A stretch of 11,019 nt of DNA from an uncultured Erysipelotrichaceae bacterium (GCA_902795875.1 CADBND010000096.1:1-11019); one strand, 5' to 3'. Counted from the first letter of the stretch, positions 1 to 5,900 are shown. The notes: a model not told the origin generated them from the sequence alone. Translations and numbers: made by a program.

Positions 1-283
1 GCCAGGAGTCAAGCATTGCATATCGAATATTATGCGTAACACAAAGGGAATTCTTAGATTCACCATTCAGATGCTGCTTTATAACTTCCATTTTGAATTC
101 CGGAGAATACTTCCTGTTCGAGCCTTTGATCAGAACTTCTTCCCCATGAAGATTGTATTGGGCAAGCAGATCCGCGATATGTCTGATTCCGATATCAAAC
201 ATTTTGGCAAGATGTTTTTGAGAAACACCTTCTTCCTTATTCAATCTGATAATTTCCTTTTTGTCTTCATCACTCAATTTCAT
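1..283 (-). CDS. IS3-family transposase OrfA (IS150-like), C-terminus beyond window
   Basis: An uninterrupted frame of 94 codons runs from ATG at 283 off the left edge. It encodes the DNA-binding OrfA subunit that recognises the IS ends. The N-terminus (MKLSDEDKKEIIRLNKEEGV, then SQKHLAKMFDI) is a helix-turn-helix. A second unit begins at about residue 58 (RKYSPEFKMEVIKQHLNGES), giving the two-HTH layout typical of IS150-type OrfA. An AGGAGGGG ribosome site lies 9 bases before the ATG but is part of a predicted hairpin. In this family the catalytic DDE protein OrfB is normally made by -1 frameshifting near the end of orfA, which is outside the window. Confidence 0.85.
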   Translation of the reverse strand, partial: MKLSDEDKKEIIRLNKEEGVSQKHLAKMFDIGIRHIADLLAQYNLHGEEVLIKGSNRKYSPEFKMEVIKQHLNGESKNSLCVTHNIRYAMLDSW

Positions 284-323
284 TAAAAAGAACCCCTCCT
301 GTTGGTGTCCAACATTTGGGGTT
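284..323 (-). promoter_or_regulatory. Hairpin at IS end that buries the transposase ribosome site, followed by T-tract
   Basis: On the minus strand AACCCC (323-318) pairs with GGGGTT (296-291), and TGTTGG (314-309) pairs with CCAACA (305-300) around an ACA loop. The two 6-bp stems are separated by a 3x3 internal loop. The lower right arm contains the GGGG of the AGGAGGGG ribosome site of orfA. CTTTTTA follows at 290-284, so the same structure could also act as an intrinsic terminator. The folding is read by eye; no energy was calculated. Confidence 0.6.
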
Positions 324-359
324 CAGTTCACTGACACCAGTCATAACGGACGGTCTTTT

Positions 360-1304
360 TTAATACCCCAGTTTCTTATTCACAATGTGGACAGGATCTT
401 TCCCATCCAGCACCCTGCGGATATTGTTTAGCGCAACATCGACGACCTTTTCGTAATTCATACCGGCCTTATATCCTCCGGAAATATGCGGCGTGAGATA
501 GACACGCTCTGTATCCCATAAAGGATGATCCTTGGGCAGGGGTTCGGGATCCATGACATCAAGACAGGCCGCCCTGAGATGGCCTTCATTCATCACTTTG
601 ATCAGATCATCCGTGACGACCGCATTACCTCTGCCGACATTGATCAAAATGGCATCCTTCTTCATGAGCATCAGCCTTCTCTCATCGAACAGACCCTTCA
701 CCTCATCAGTACCCGGAAGACTCAAAGCGACCACATCCATATCCGGAAGCAGTTCATCCATCTCCTTCATCGTTACGAGCTTCTCTACGAAATCAGGAAT
801 ATCATGTATCGTTCTGCGCACGCCGTAACATTTTCCGCCAAGAGCGTGTGCCTTCTTCAGATAGGAAGTACCGATGGCACCCATTCCTACCGACAGGATC
901 TTTGAACCCTCAAAACGCACGATGTCATCCAAGGTCTTCCAGACATGGCCTTCCTGTCCTTTCTGATATTCCGGCATCTTCTTCATCGCCATCAGGCTCA
1001 CTGTCAGCATATGTTCCGCGATCGCATCGCCATAAGCTCCATAGGCATTGCCTAAGACGACTCTTTCATCGAGCCATCCGTAATTCTGTGCTCCTGCTGA
1101 AAAAAGCTGAACATAACGAAGCTTCGGCATCTTCACAGCCGTTTCTTTTTTCAAAGGACCCGCAAAGATCTCTACGTCTTTCAGATCCTCCTCTTTCAGC
1201 TCACCATCGTTTTCAACGAATACCACTTCACAACCCGGAAGTTCCCTGAACTTCCGCCTCGTATCCTCATCGTGGCTTCCGCTAACTATTATTTTTGTCG
1301 CCAT
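360..1304 (-). CDS. D-isomer-specific 2-hydroxyacid dehydrogenase (NAD-dependent)
   Basis: This is a cytoplasmic oxidoreductase of 314 residues, the usual size for the family, which interconverts 2-keto acids and D-2-hydroxy acids using NAD(P)H. The Rossmann nucleotide-binding motif GMGAIG is at residues 140-145. The three catalytic residues are visible: Arg225 in NVGRG, Glu254 in MDPEP and His273 in TPHISGG. The start at 1304 is chosen because GGGAGAGGAAGAG lies just before ATG and the protein begins with a family-like MATKIIVSG. A 32-codon upstream extension would run through the promoter and the preceding terminator. The substrate cannot be read from sequence; phosphoglycerate, glyoxylate/hydroxypyruvate or lactate are possible, and no ACT domain of SerA type is present. 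It appears monocistronic. Its 3' end is close to the IS tip and has no clear terminator of its own. Confidence 0.9.
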   Translation of the reverse strand: MATKIIVSGSHDEDTRRKFRELPGCEVVFVENDGELKEEDLKDVEIFAGPLKKETAVKMPKLRYVQLFSAGAQNYGWLDERVVLGNAYGAYGDAIAEHMLTVSLMAMKKMPEYQKGQEGHVWKTLDDIVRFEGSKILSVGMGAIGTSYLKKAHALGGKCYGVRRTIHDIPDFVEKLVTMKEMDELLPDMDVVALSLPGTDEVKGLFDERRLMLMKKDAILINVGRGNAVVTDDLIKVMNEGHLRAACLDVMDPEPLPKDHPLWDTERVYLTPHISGGYKAGMNYEKVVDVALNNIRRVLDGKDPVHIVNKKLGY

Positions 1305-1349
1305 ACTCTTCCTCTCCCGACATAGAATATGCATTACGTCCTTTCCCTC

Positions 1350-1358
1350 ATTATAACA
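1350..1358 (-). promoter_or_regulatory. Extended -10 promoter of the dehydrogenase gene
   Basis: The minus strand reads TGTTATAAT, a perfect -10 hexamer with an upstream TG extension, 45 bases before the chosen ATG and just after the terminator of the preceding gene. There is no good -35 hexamer at the right distance, which fits an extended -10 promoter. Confidence 0.6.
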
Positions 1359-1363
1359 AGTTC

Positions 1364-1392
1364 CCAAAAAGAAAAAGGATCGCAAGATCCTT
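1364..1392 (-). terminator. Intrinsic terminator after the fRMsr gene
   Basis: Minus-strand AAGGATC, a TTGC loop and GATCCTT are followed by TTTCTTTTT. The left arm overlaps the stop codon region of the fRMsr gene, and the dehydrogenase promoter follows directly. Confidence 0.8.
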
Positions 1393-1849
1393 AATCCCAA
1401 TCGATCAGTCCCTCCAGGACTTTTACGAAACTCTCCAATCCCTCTTTGTCCTTCTCATTGAAACGGGAAAACAAAGGAGAATCGATATCCAATACCGCAA
1501 CGACCTCTTTATCCTTATGGATCGGTACGACGATCTCGGAATTGGAAGCGGAATCACAAGCGATATGTCCGGGGAATTTGTGGACATCTTCCACAAGCTG
1601 CGTCTCATCTTTTTCGAAAGCCGTACCGCAGACGCCCTTTCCCCTTTCAATATTTACACAGGCCATCTTGCCCTGAAACGGTCCCAGAAGCAGCGCACCG
1701 TCTTTCACCAGATAGAAACCCGCCCAGTTGAGATCCTTCAGCGTATCATAGATCAGGGCACTGGCATTCGCCAATACCGGAATGTAATGACGGGAAGCCT
1801 CGCCAAGCGCTTCCATCTGCCGGTTCATCAGACCGTAATTCGTATCCAT
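1391..1849 (-). CDS. msrC: Free methionine-R-sulfoxide reductase (fRMsr, GAF domain)
   Basis: This enzyme reduces free L-methionine-R-sulfoxide to methionine in the cytoplasm, recycled by thioredoxin in the family. The whole 152-residue protein is one GAF domain. The signature LGPFQGKMAC is at residues 55-64, GKGVCG at 70-75, and DVHKFPGHIACD at 88-99. The three cysteines expected in the family (counterparts of E. coli YebR Cys84/94/118) are Cys64, Cys74 and Cys98, so the enzyme looks intact. Its ATG shares a base with the TGA of the upstream peptidase gene (TGATG), and AGGAGCAGGAGAG precedes it, so the two are translationally coupled. Divergent msrA lies about 770 bases away and would cover peptide-bound and S-form methionine sulfoxide. 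Confidence 0.93.
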   Translation of the reverse strand: MDTNYGLMNRQMEALGEASRHYIPVLANASALIYDTLKDLNWAGFYLVKDGALLLGPFQGKMACVNIERGKGVCGTAFEKDETQLVEDVHKFPGHIACDSASNSEIVVPIHKDKEVVAVLDIDSPLFSRFNEKDKEGLESFVKVLEGLIDWD

Positions 1850-2538
1850 CAGTCTCTCCTGCTCCTTCTGCCATATACCAGAACAAGGCGCAGTACCTGT
1901 AACAGCGTCGAAGCCACACCTGCCACATAAGTCAAAGCAGCAGCCCGCAATACTGTCTTGGCACCGTCAAGCTCTTCTCCCTCTACCAGACCGTACTGCT
2001 GTAACTGGACCAGCGCCCTTCTGGAGGCATCGATCTCCACCGGAAGCGTGACGAGCTGGAATAGAAGGATCACACCCTCAAGCAGGATACCGATCCAGAT
2101 GAGGTTCATCATTCCCAGCATCAGTCCCATCATGATCGACAGATAACCGGCATAGGAAGAGAAGTTTGCCAGAGGGACAAGACTTGCCCGGATATTCAGC
2201 AGCGCATAATTCTCCTTATACTGCAGTGCATGACCGCATTCGTGTGCTGCCACAGCGACCGCCGCGATCGAAGAAGACTCGAAATTGTTCTGCGAAAGAG
2301 AAACGGAAGGTTCCCGCGGATCAAAATGATCCGACAGCATCCCGTTCACTTCCTTGACGGCCACCTCATGCATGCCGTTGTTGAAAAGCAGTTCTTTCGC
2401 CGTCATTGCGCCGGTGATCCCTTTCCGGTTTGCGATCCCGGAATATTTCGAATAGACGCTCTGTATATATAGCTGGGCACCGTAAGTGATCGCGATGGCC
2501 AGAAAAGTCAGACCGTAATAGATAGTATAATCATCCAT
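1849..2538 (-). CDS. yugP: YugP-type membrane zinc metallopeptidase
   Basis: This 229-residue integral membrane protein matches the neutral zinc metallopeptidase family typified by Bacillus YugP. There is an N-terminal membrane segment at about residues 5-24. The family motif DHFDPREPSVSLS is at 70-82, and the HEXXH zinc motif AAHECGH has His99, Glu100 and His103. Two hydrophobic segments lie at about 130-164. PVEIDASRRAL (166-176) probably supplies the third zinc ligand, Glu168, and a further segment is at about 198-222. A basic tail, GRRSRRD, ends the protein. ATG is preceded by GGGAGGT at 9 bases. It is the first gene of a two-gene unit with the fRMsr gene. The physiological substrate is unknown for the family. 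Confidence 0.88.
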   Translation of the reverse strand: MDDYTIYYGLTFLAIAITYGAQLYIQSVYSKYSGIANRKGITGAMTAKELLFNNGMHEVAVKEVNGMLSDHFDPREPSVSLSQNNFESSSIAAVAVAAHECGHALQYKENYALLNIRASLVPLANFSSYAGYLSIMMGLMLGMMNLIWIGILLEGVILLFQLVTLPVEIDASRRALVQLQQYGLVEGEELDGAKTVLRAAALTYVAGVASTLLQVLRLVLVYGRRSRRD

Positions 2539-2560
2539 AAAACACTACCTCCCGTACATT

Positions 2561-2588
2561 ATTCTACCAATATTAGCCCTCATTCCAA
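2561..2588 (-). promoter_or_regulatory. Promoter of the yugP-msrC unit
   Basis: Minus-strand TTGGAA (2588-2583) and TAGAAT (2566-2561) are spaced by 16 bases and lie upstream of the GGGAGGT ribosome site. The -35 box lies 2 bases from the -10 box of the divergent msrA promoter, so the two promoters are superimposed. Confidence 0.5.
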
Positions 2589-2590
2589 AG

Positions 2591-2596
2591 TATAAT
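2591..2596 (+). promoter_or_regulatory. -10 box of msrA
   Basis: A perfect TATAAT lies 24 bases before the msrA ATG. No convincing -35 hexamer is seen 16-18 bases upstream, so it may need an activator or be weak. Confidence 0.5.
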
Positions 2597-2620
2597 GATA
2601 TGCGTAGGGAGGAATGTGCT

Positions 2621-3127
2621 ATGAAAAAGATCTATCTGGCCGGAGGCTGTTTCTGGGGTGTGGAACACTATCTGGGACTTCTGGACGGCGTGAAAGAAAC
2701 GACCGTCGGCTATGCCAACAGTGACATCGAATCACCGCGATACGAAGACCTCAAAGCGCACCGTTCTTCCGCATCCGAAACTGTGGAAGTACTATACGAC
2801 GAAGAAAAGATCTCCCTGAAACAGCTGCTGGACATGTTTTTCCTGATCATCGACCCCACGATCTTGGACAGACAGGGACACGATGAAGGCCACCAGTATC
2901 GTACCGGTATCTATTACACAGACAAAGAAGATGCGGACATAATAAAAAGTTCACTTAGTGAACTCTCTTCGAAATACGACAAACCGATCGTGACGGAACT
3001 GCTTCCTCTTGAAAACTTCACGGTCGCCGAAGAATACCATCAGGACTATCTGATCAAGAATCCAAACGGTTACTGTCATGTCGATCCGAAGATGTTTCAG
3101 ATCGCCAGACAGTTCCATAAGAACTAA
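2621..3127 (+). CDS. msrA: Peptide-methionine (S)-S-oxide reductase MsrA
   Basis: MsrA reduces methionine-S-sulfoxide, in proteins or free, in the cytoplasm. The 168-residue protein has the hallmark AGGCFWG at residues 7-13 with catalytic Cys10. Other conserved blocks are VGYANSDIESPRYED (29-43), an acidic Glu53 in SASETVEV, GHDEGHQYRTGIYY (86-99) and AEEYHQDY (136-143). A late cysteine, Cys152 in GYCHVD, is a likely recycling residue. The usual GHAE is replaced by SASE, as in a divergent branch; Glu53 is kept. No MsrB domain is fused. The start at 2621 has AGGGAGGA in front; an in-frame ATG at 2600 would lie upstream of that site and almost on the -10 box. Its stop overlaps the stop of the convergent gene by 4 bases. 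Codons 107-113 contain a hairpin with a minus-strand T-tract. Confidence 0.95.
   Translation: MKKIYLAGGCFWGVEHYLGLLDGVKETTVGYANSDIESPRYEDLKAHRSSASETVEVLYDEEKISLKQLLDMFFLIIDPTILDRQGHDEGHQYRTGIYYTDKEDADIIKSSLSELSSKYDKPIVTELLPLENFTVAEEYHQDYLIKNPNGYCHVDPKMFQIARQFHKN
2941..2964 (-). terminator. Intrinsic terminator for the AlkZ-related operon, inside msrA
   Basis: On the minus strand AGTTCAC, a TAA loop and GTGAACT are followed by TTTTATT. This is a perfect 7-bp stem with T-tract, about 160 bases past the stop of the AlkZ-related gene and wholly within msrA codons 107-115. The msrA codons here (ATA ATA AAA AGT TCA CTT AGT) differ from the ATC- and TCC-rich usage around them, which suggests the codons are held by the hairpin. 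Confidence 0.65.
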
Positions 3128-3816
3128 CCGAGAAACCTCCGGATCAGCTCGTCATCGGCTCCCGTCAGTTTCTTCAGATGCCGGAACAATCTTCTATAGG
3201 ACTCCTCAGGAGTCCTTTTATAACAGTTCTTCGTAAAATTCCGGTAATACTCCTCCGGGATCGTATAGCGGGCAACGCCCCAGCCATAGAACTCACCGTT
3301 TTTATCGATCTCATAATCAAAATCCCTTATCAGGACATAGCCCTTCATCTGTAAGGCAGTAATCGTCGTATCGAAACCCTTTCTCGGGACCCAGGCATCC
3401 TTGCCCTTCTCCCTGGTCTTCACATAACCGCCGATCGCCTTCGCAGTCTTGGACAGGATGGTGCGATGGGAAAAGATGATGTTGTAGAGGAACTCCTCGT
3501 TGTAGTTGCTTAAACCATCCGAGACCCGGGCATCGAAGTCATATCCGTCGCGGCGATAATTCGCCAGGTCGAAATACCACTTCTTCGAAACGAAAGCCGC
3601 CTTCTTGCGAAACAGTTTTCCATAGGCACAGTGTGTTTCCTGAATGACGGGACCCTTCCATTCCCATACGCCTTCCCCATCGGAAAAGTATACTTTCGGA
3701 TCGATATTCTCTTCGATGGAAAAACCCTTCAGTTCATTGGAAAAGAAAGGAATGATCCCATACTCCTCGATCGCATCGATCAGGTCCTGTTTTTCCTTTA
3801 TGTAGAAATCGATCAT
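3124..3816 (-). CDS. AlkZ-related protein (possible DNA-glycosylase-like family)
   Basis: This soluble 230-residue protein has no signal peptide or membrane segment. From memory it resembles proteins annotated in Firmicutes as AlkZ-related, with shared blocks GVWEWKGPVI (49-58), CAYGKLFRKKAAFVSKKW (63-80) and LANYRRDGYDFD (84-95), a central block GRKGFDT-like at 145-151, then ALQMKGYVLIRDF (154-166) and YGWGVARY (177-184). True AlkZ/YcaQ enzymes are winged-helix DNA glycosylases that act on interstrand crosslinks and alkylated bases. This protein is shorter, and its activity is not established. Its ATG overlaps the kinase stop (ATGA), so it is the last gene of the TetR operon. Codons 201-208 form a hairpin read on the other strand as an msrA terminator. 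Family confidence is moderate and function confidence low. Confidence 0.6.
   Translation of the reverse strand: MIDFYIKEKQDLIDAIEEYGIIPFFSNELKGFSIEENIDPKVYFSDGEGVWEWKGPVIQETHCAYGKLFRKKAAFVSKKWYFDLANYRRDGYDFDARVSDGLSNYNEEFLYNIIFSHRTILSKTAKAIGGYVKTREKGKDAWVPRKGFDTTITALQMKGYVLIRDFDYEIDKNGEFYGWGVARYTIPEEYYRNFTKNCYKRTPEESYRRLFRHLKKLTGADDELIRRFLG
3198..3220 (+). terminator. Intrinsic terminator for msrA, inside the AlkZ-related gene
   Basis: Plus-strand AGGACTCCT, one C, then AGGAGTCCT forms a perfect inverted repeat (realistically a 7-8 bp stem with a 3-5 base loop) followed by TTTATAA. It lies about 70 bases past the msrA stop and coincides with codons 201-206 of the convergent gene. The T-tract is short, so strength may be modest. 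Confidence 0.55.
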
Positions 3817-4736
3817 TTCGCTTTCAGACCGAATTCTGCCGGCTGAAAACGCGGCGATACCGATTCTTTTGTAGCGATGACTGCCGAAGCCAGTCTGGTA
3901 CCGATATTGCAGGACTCCTTCAATGTCTTGCCATAAGTGAGTCCGACAGCGATCCCCGCAAAGAAAGAATCTCCTGCTCCGGTCGTATCGATCACATCGA
4001 CCTTCTGCGGCGGACAGTATCCGTGTTCCCCGTTTCTTTCCGCAAAGACAGCACCCCTTTCTCCAAGAGTCATGACCATCTTTTCGATATTGGCCTGCGC
4101 GATCTTCTCCACGAGTATCCTCTCCAGATCGAAAGGACTCTTTCCTTCATATTCTTCCGAGAAAAGAAGTCCCGCTTCCTGTTCGTTACAGACGATGCAG
4201 GCGACGCGATCGAGAAGATCCCTTCTTTCCATCGCAATGGACATATTGGAGACCACCGCAAAGATCTTCTTCTCATATTTTTCCGCCAGATTGAAGATCC
4301 TGTCCAGAAGTTCCTTCTCCATATCGATCTCGACGACCACGCTGTCCGCTTCAGAAATGATCTTGTCACCCCAGAGATCCAGCACTTCCCCGATCCGGGA
4401 AAGATCGGGACGTTTGGATATGGAAGCGACCACATCCCCGTTATTGTCAAAGATCGCCAGCCAGGTACCCAGGCCATCGGCCGTCTTGATGATGTAATCG
4501 GTATTGACGTTGTGCCTTTTCAGACGATCGACGACATCCGCGCCGATACCCGTATCATCCACGACACTCACATAGACCGGTCTGAGCTCGATATTGGCGA
4601 TGTCTTCCGCCACGTTGCGGCTCACACCGCCATGTACCTGAACGACCCGCCCGACATTTCTTCCGGAAGGGATATACTGATCGATCGGATATCCCTTGAT
4701 ATCCACGAACACTGCTCCGAAGACGACGATTCCCAT
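3813..4736 (-). CDS. PfkB-family kinase, pseudouridine-kinase-like
   Basis: This is a cytoplasmic ATP-dependent sugar or nucleoside kinase of the ribokinase fold, 307 residues. The N-terminal substrate-side signature is GAVFVDIKGYP (7-17) with GGVSRNVAEDIA (36-47). The nucleotide and catalytic signature DTTGAGDSFFAGIA is at 250-263, with Asp256 as the catalytic base and GAG (253-255) as the anion hole. NEQEA (184-188) matches the NxxE metal motif. The DIKG start, the GGVxRNxAE block and a segment near 92-107 (WLAIFDNNGDVVASIS) resemble E. coli pseudouridine kinase PsuK more than fructokinase or 6-phosphofructokinase, but no psuG glycosidase is seen nearby. The ATG has AAGGAG in front and lies 32 bases after the LOG stop. 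The stop overlaps the next gene as ATGA. The substrate is inferred only. Confidence 0.88.
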   Translation of the reverse strand: MGIVVFGAVFVDIKGYPIDQYIPSGRNVGRVVQVHGGVSRNVAEDIANIELRPVYVSVVDDTGIGADVVDRLKRHNVNTDYIIKTADGLGTWLAIFDNNGDVVASISKRPDLSRIGEVLDLWGDKIISEADSVVVEIDMEKELLDRIFNLAEKYEKKIFAVVSNMSIAMERRDLLDRVACIVCNEQEAGLLFSEEYEGKSPFDLERILVEKIAQANIEKMVMTLGERGAVFAERNGEHGYCPPQKVDVIDTTGAGDSFFAGIAVGLTYGKTLKESCNIGTRLASAVIATKESVSPRFQPAEFGLKAK

Positions 4737-4768
4737 AATGATCTCCTTATCGTTGTATACATTTTATC

Positions 4769-5313
4769 TTATTTGGCTTCGTATTTTTCGATGATCGAAA
4801 CGATATCGTCAAGATCTTTCGCAAAATGGATGCCCGCAAGCCGCTCGCGACTCGACAGACCGCTTTCCACCATCCTGTCTAGCAGGATCTTAAGTCCCTC
4901 ATAATAGTCATTCAGATCGTAGATGATACAAGGCGCATCGAGATGTTTCAGGCAGACCTTCGACATCACCTCGGCGATCTCCTCCAAAGCACCCGTTCCT
5001 CCCGGAAAAGCGATGAAGGCATCACCCAGTTCGATCATCTTCGCCTTTCTTTGCGACATGTCTTCCGTAACGATCAGTTCATCGATCTCATCATAAACAA
5101 AACCGCGCTCGATAAAGAAACGCGGTTCCACGCCTGTCACCTTTCCTTTGCTGTCAAGTACAGCCTTCGCCAGATCGCCCATCAGGCCATTCTTCGAACC
5201 GCCATAGACCAGATCGTGTCGTTTGAACCGATCCAGTTTCCCAGTTCGATCACCTTTTCTCTCAGGATGGGATCGTTTCCCGGAAACGAACCCAGATATA
5301 CGGTTATATTCAT
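4769..5313 (-). pseudogene. LOG-family nucleoside 5'-monophosphate phosphoribohydrolase, frameshifted
   Basis: LOG-family enzymes cleave a nucleoside 5'-monophosphate into a free base and ribose 5-phosphate. The natural start is ATG at 5313, overlapping the regulator's TGA (ATGA). That frame gives MNITVYLGSFPGNDPILREK and on to GNWIGSN, a proper LOG N-terminus, but hits TGA at 5184-5182 after 43 codons. The rest of the protein lies in another frame, resuming at HDLVYGGSKNGLMG. Restoring one G after AAC at about 5220 rebuilds GSNGHDLVYGGSKNGLMG and a protein of 181 residues, the normal length. In it, MSQRKAKM is at 86-93 and the phosphate-binding PGGTGALEE at 104-112 (family PGGxGTxxE). The downstream frame can start at TTG 5329, but that N-terminus does not fit the family. 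A real mutation or a sequencing error would look alike. Confidence 0.85.
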
Positions 5314-5858
5314 CTTTCTTCTCCGTCAAAATGATTGAAAAGTCTGTAGATCATCGTCGCCACATTGTGGGCGCTCTCCTTCTTTCCCTCCTCTTCCCAT
5401 TTGATGAAAGAATTCAGAAGGGCACCCGCATAGGCATAAAGCTCATACATATGCAGCTTCTTCTGCGGAAAGATGTTTTCCATCATGTATTCATTGACCG
5501 CATCCATCAGGATCGCATAGAGACCGTGTCTGTTCAAAGTCAGAAAGTAGCGGGAATAGCGGTCAAAATAGTTCAAAGAGAATTCAATATGATCCAGCTG
5601 CATATATACTCCCGGATCCTCCGTTTCCCCGCCCTCGATCATATAGCCGTTGACGATGATGTTAAGATTGTCGCACAAGGCATCATAAAGATTCTCGTAG
5701 TAACGGTAAAACGACATACGGGAGACATTTGCCTGCCGTATGACCTCCGATACCGTGATCTTCGAGAACTCCTTTTCATCCAGCTTATCCAGGATCGCAT
5801 TCCCGATCGCCATACGCGTGGACGTGGAACGGCTGTTTCGTTTCGTATAGATCTTCAT
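5310..5858 (-). CDS. TetR-family transcriptional regulator
   Basis: This is a one-component repressor-type protein of 182 residues from ATG 5858. The N-terminal helix-turn-helix spans about residues 10-55, with AILDKLDEKEFSKITVSEVI leading into RQANVSRMSFYRYYENLYDA; the FYRYYENLYDAL recognition segment is typical of TetR proteins. The remainder is a helical ligand-binding domain with aromatic residues (YFDRYSRYF, YELYAYAGALL), resembling the DhaS-like or TetR C-terminal class; the ligand is unknown. It overlaps the LOG start by ATGA and heads the four-gene operon, so it probably controls that operon and itself. No Shine-Dalgarno is visible before ATG 5858. A TTG at 5888 in the same frame would add ten residues but also lacks a clear ribosome site. 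Confidence 0.85.
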   Translation of the reverse strand: MKIYTKRNSRSTSTRMAIGNAILDKLDEKEFSKITVSEVIRQANVSRMSFYRYYENLYDALCDNLNIIVNGYMIEGGETEDPGVYMQLDHIEFSLNYFDRYSRYFLTLNRHGLYAILMDAVNEYMMENIFPQKKLHMYELYAYAGALLNSFIKWEEEGKKESAHNVATMIYRLFNHFDGEER

Positions 5859-5900
5859 AATGTTACAGAAATTGGATATGTGTATCAAATGTTACAGAAA
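5859..5900. repeat. Two copies of AATGTTACAGAAA, candidate TetR operator
   Basis: AATGTTACAGAAA occurs exactly at 5859-5871 and 5888-5900, with a period of 29 bases (close to three helical turns). One copy abuts the regulator's ATG and the other lies near the predicted transcription start, so both are in the leader of the TetR operon. They are direct rather than inverted repeats, which is not the classic TetR operator form. Confidence 0.5.

Larger units (their letters stand above)
1..330 (-). mobile_element. IS3-family (IS150-like) insertion sequence, left end only
   Basis: The outer tip on the minus strand reads TGAACTGAACCCCAAATG, then TTGGACACC. From memory this matches the terminal inverted repeats of IS150-type elements, which begin TGTACTG or similar, then CACCC, then GTTGGAC. 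The tip lies at base 330, and OrfA starts 47 bases inside it. The rest of the element, including the catalytic OrfB and the other inverted repeat, lies beyond base 1, so completeness and the target duplication cannot be judged. The element points the same way as the dehydrogenase gene next to it and begins 30 bases after that gene's stop codon. Confidence 0.85.

Noticed and set aside
1305..1400. N-terminal 32-codon extension of the dehydrogenase
   Set aside because: It would contain the TATAAT promoter and the preceding terminator; a strong ribosome site lies before the ATG at 1304.
1295..1930. Plus-strand open frame of 211 codons opposite the fRMsr gene
   Set aside because: Antisense to a gene with all three family cysteines; it has no support of its own.
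3624..3816. Reading the AlkZ-related protein as a restriction or toxin component
   Set aside because: No nuclease motif, no toxin-antitoxin size pair and no adjacent methyltransferase.
4023..4904. Long plus-strand open frame of 293 codons opposite the kinase gene
   Set aside because: It is antisense to a gene with clear PfkB motifs, has no ribosome site and no family-like motif. Low stop-codon density opposite GC-moderate genes explains it.
5209..5229. Programmed -1 frameshift at TTCAAAC in the LOG gene
   Set aside because: The heptamer lacks the three identical first bases of a standard slip site, no obvious downstream stem was found, and the missing single base explains the break more simply. 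Not fully excluded.
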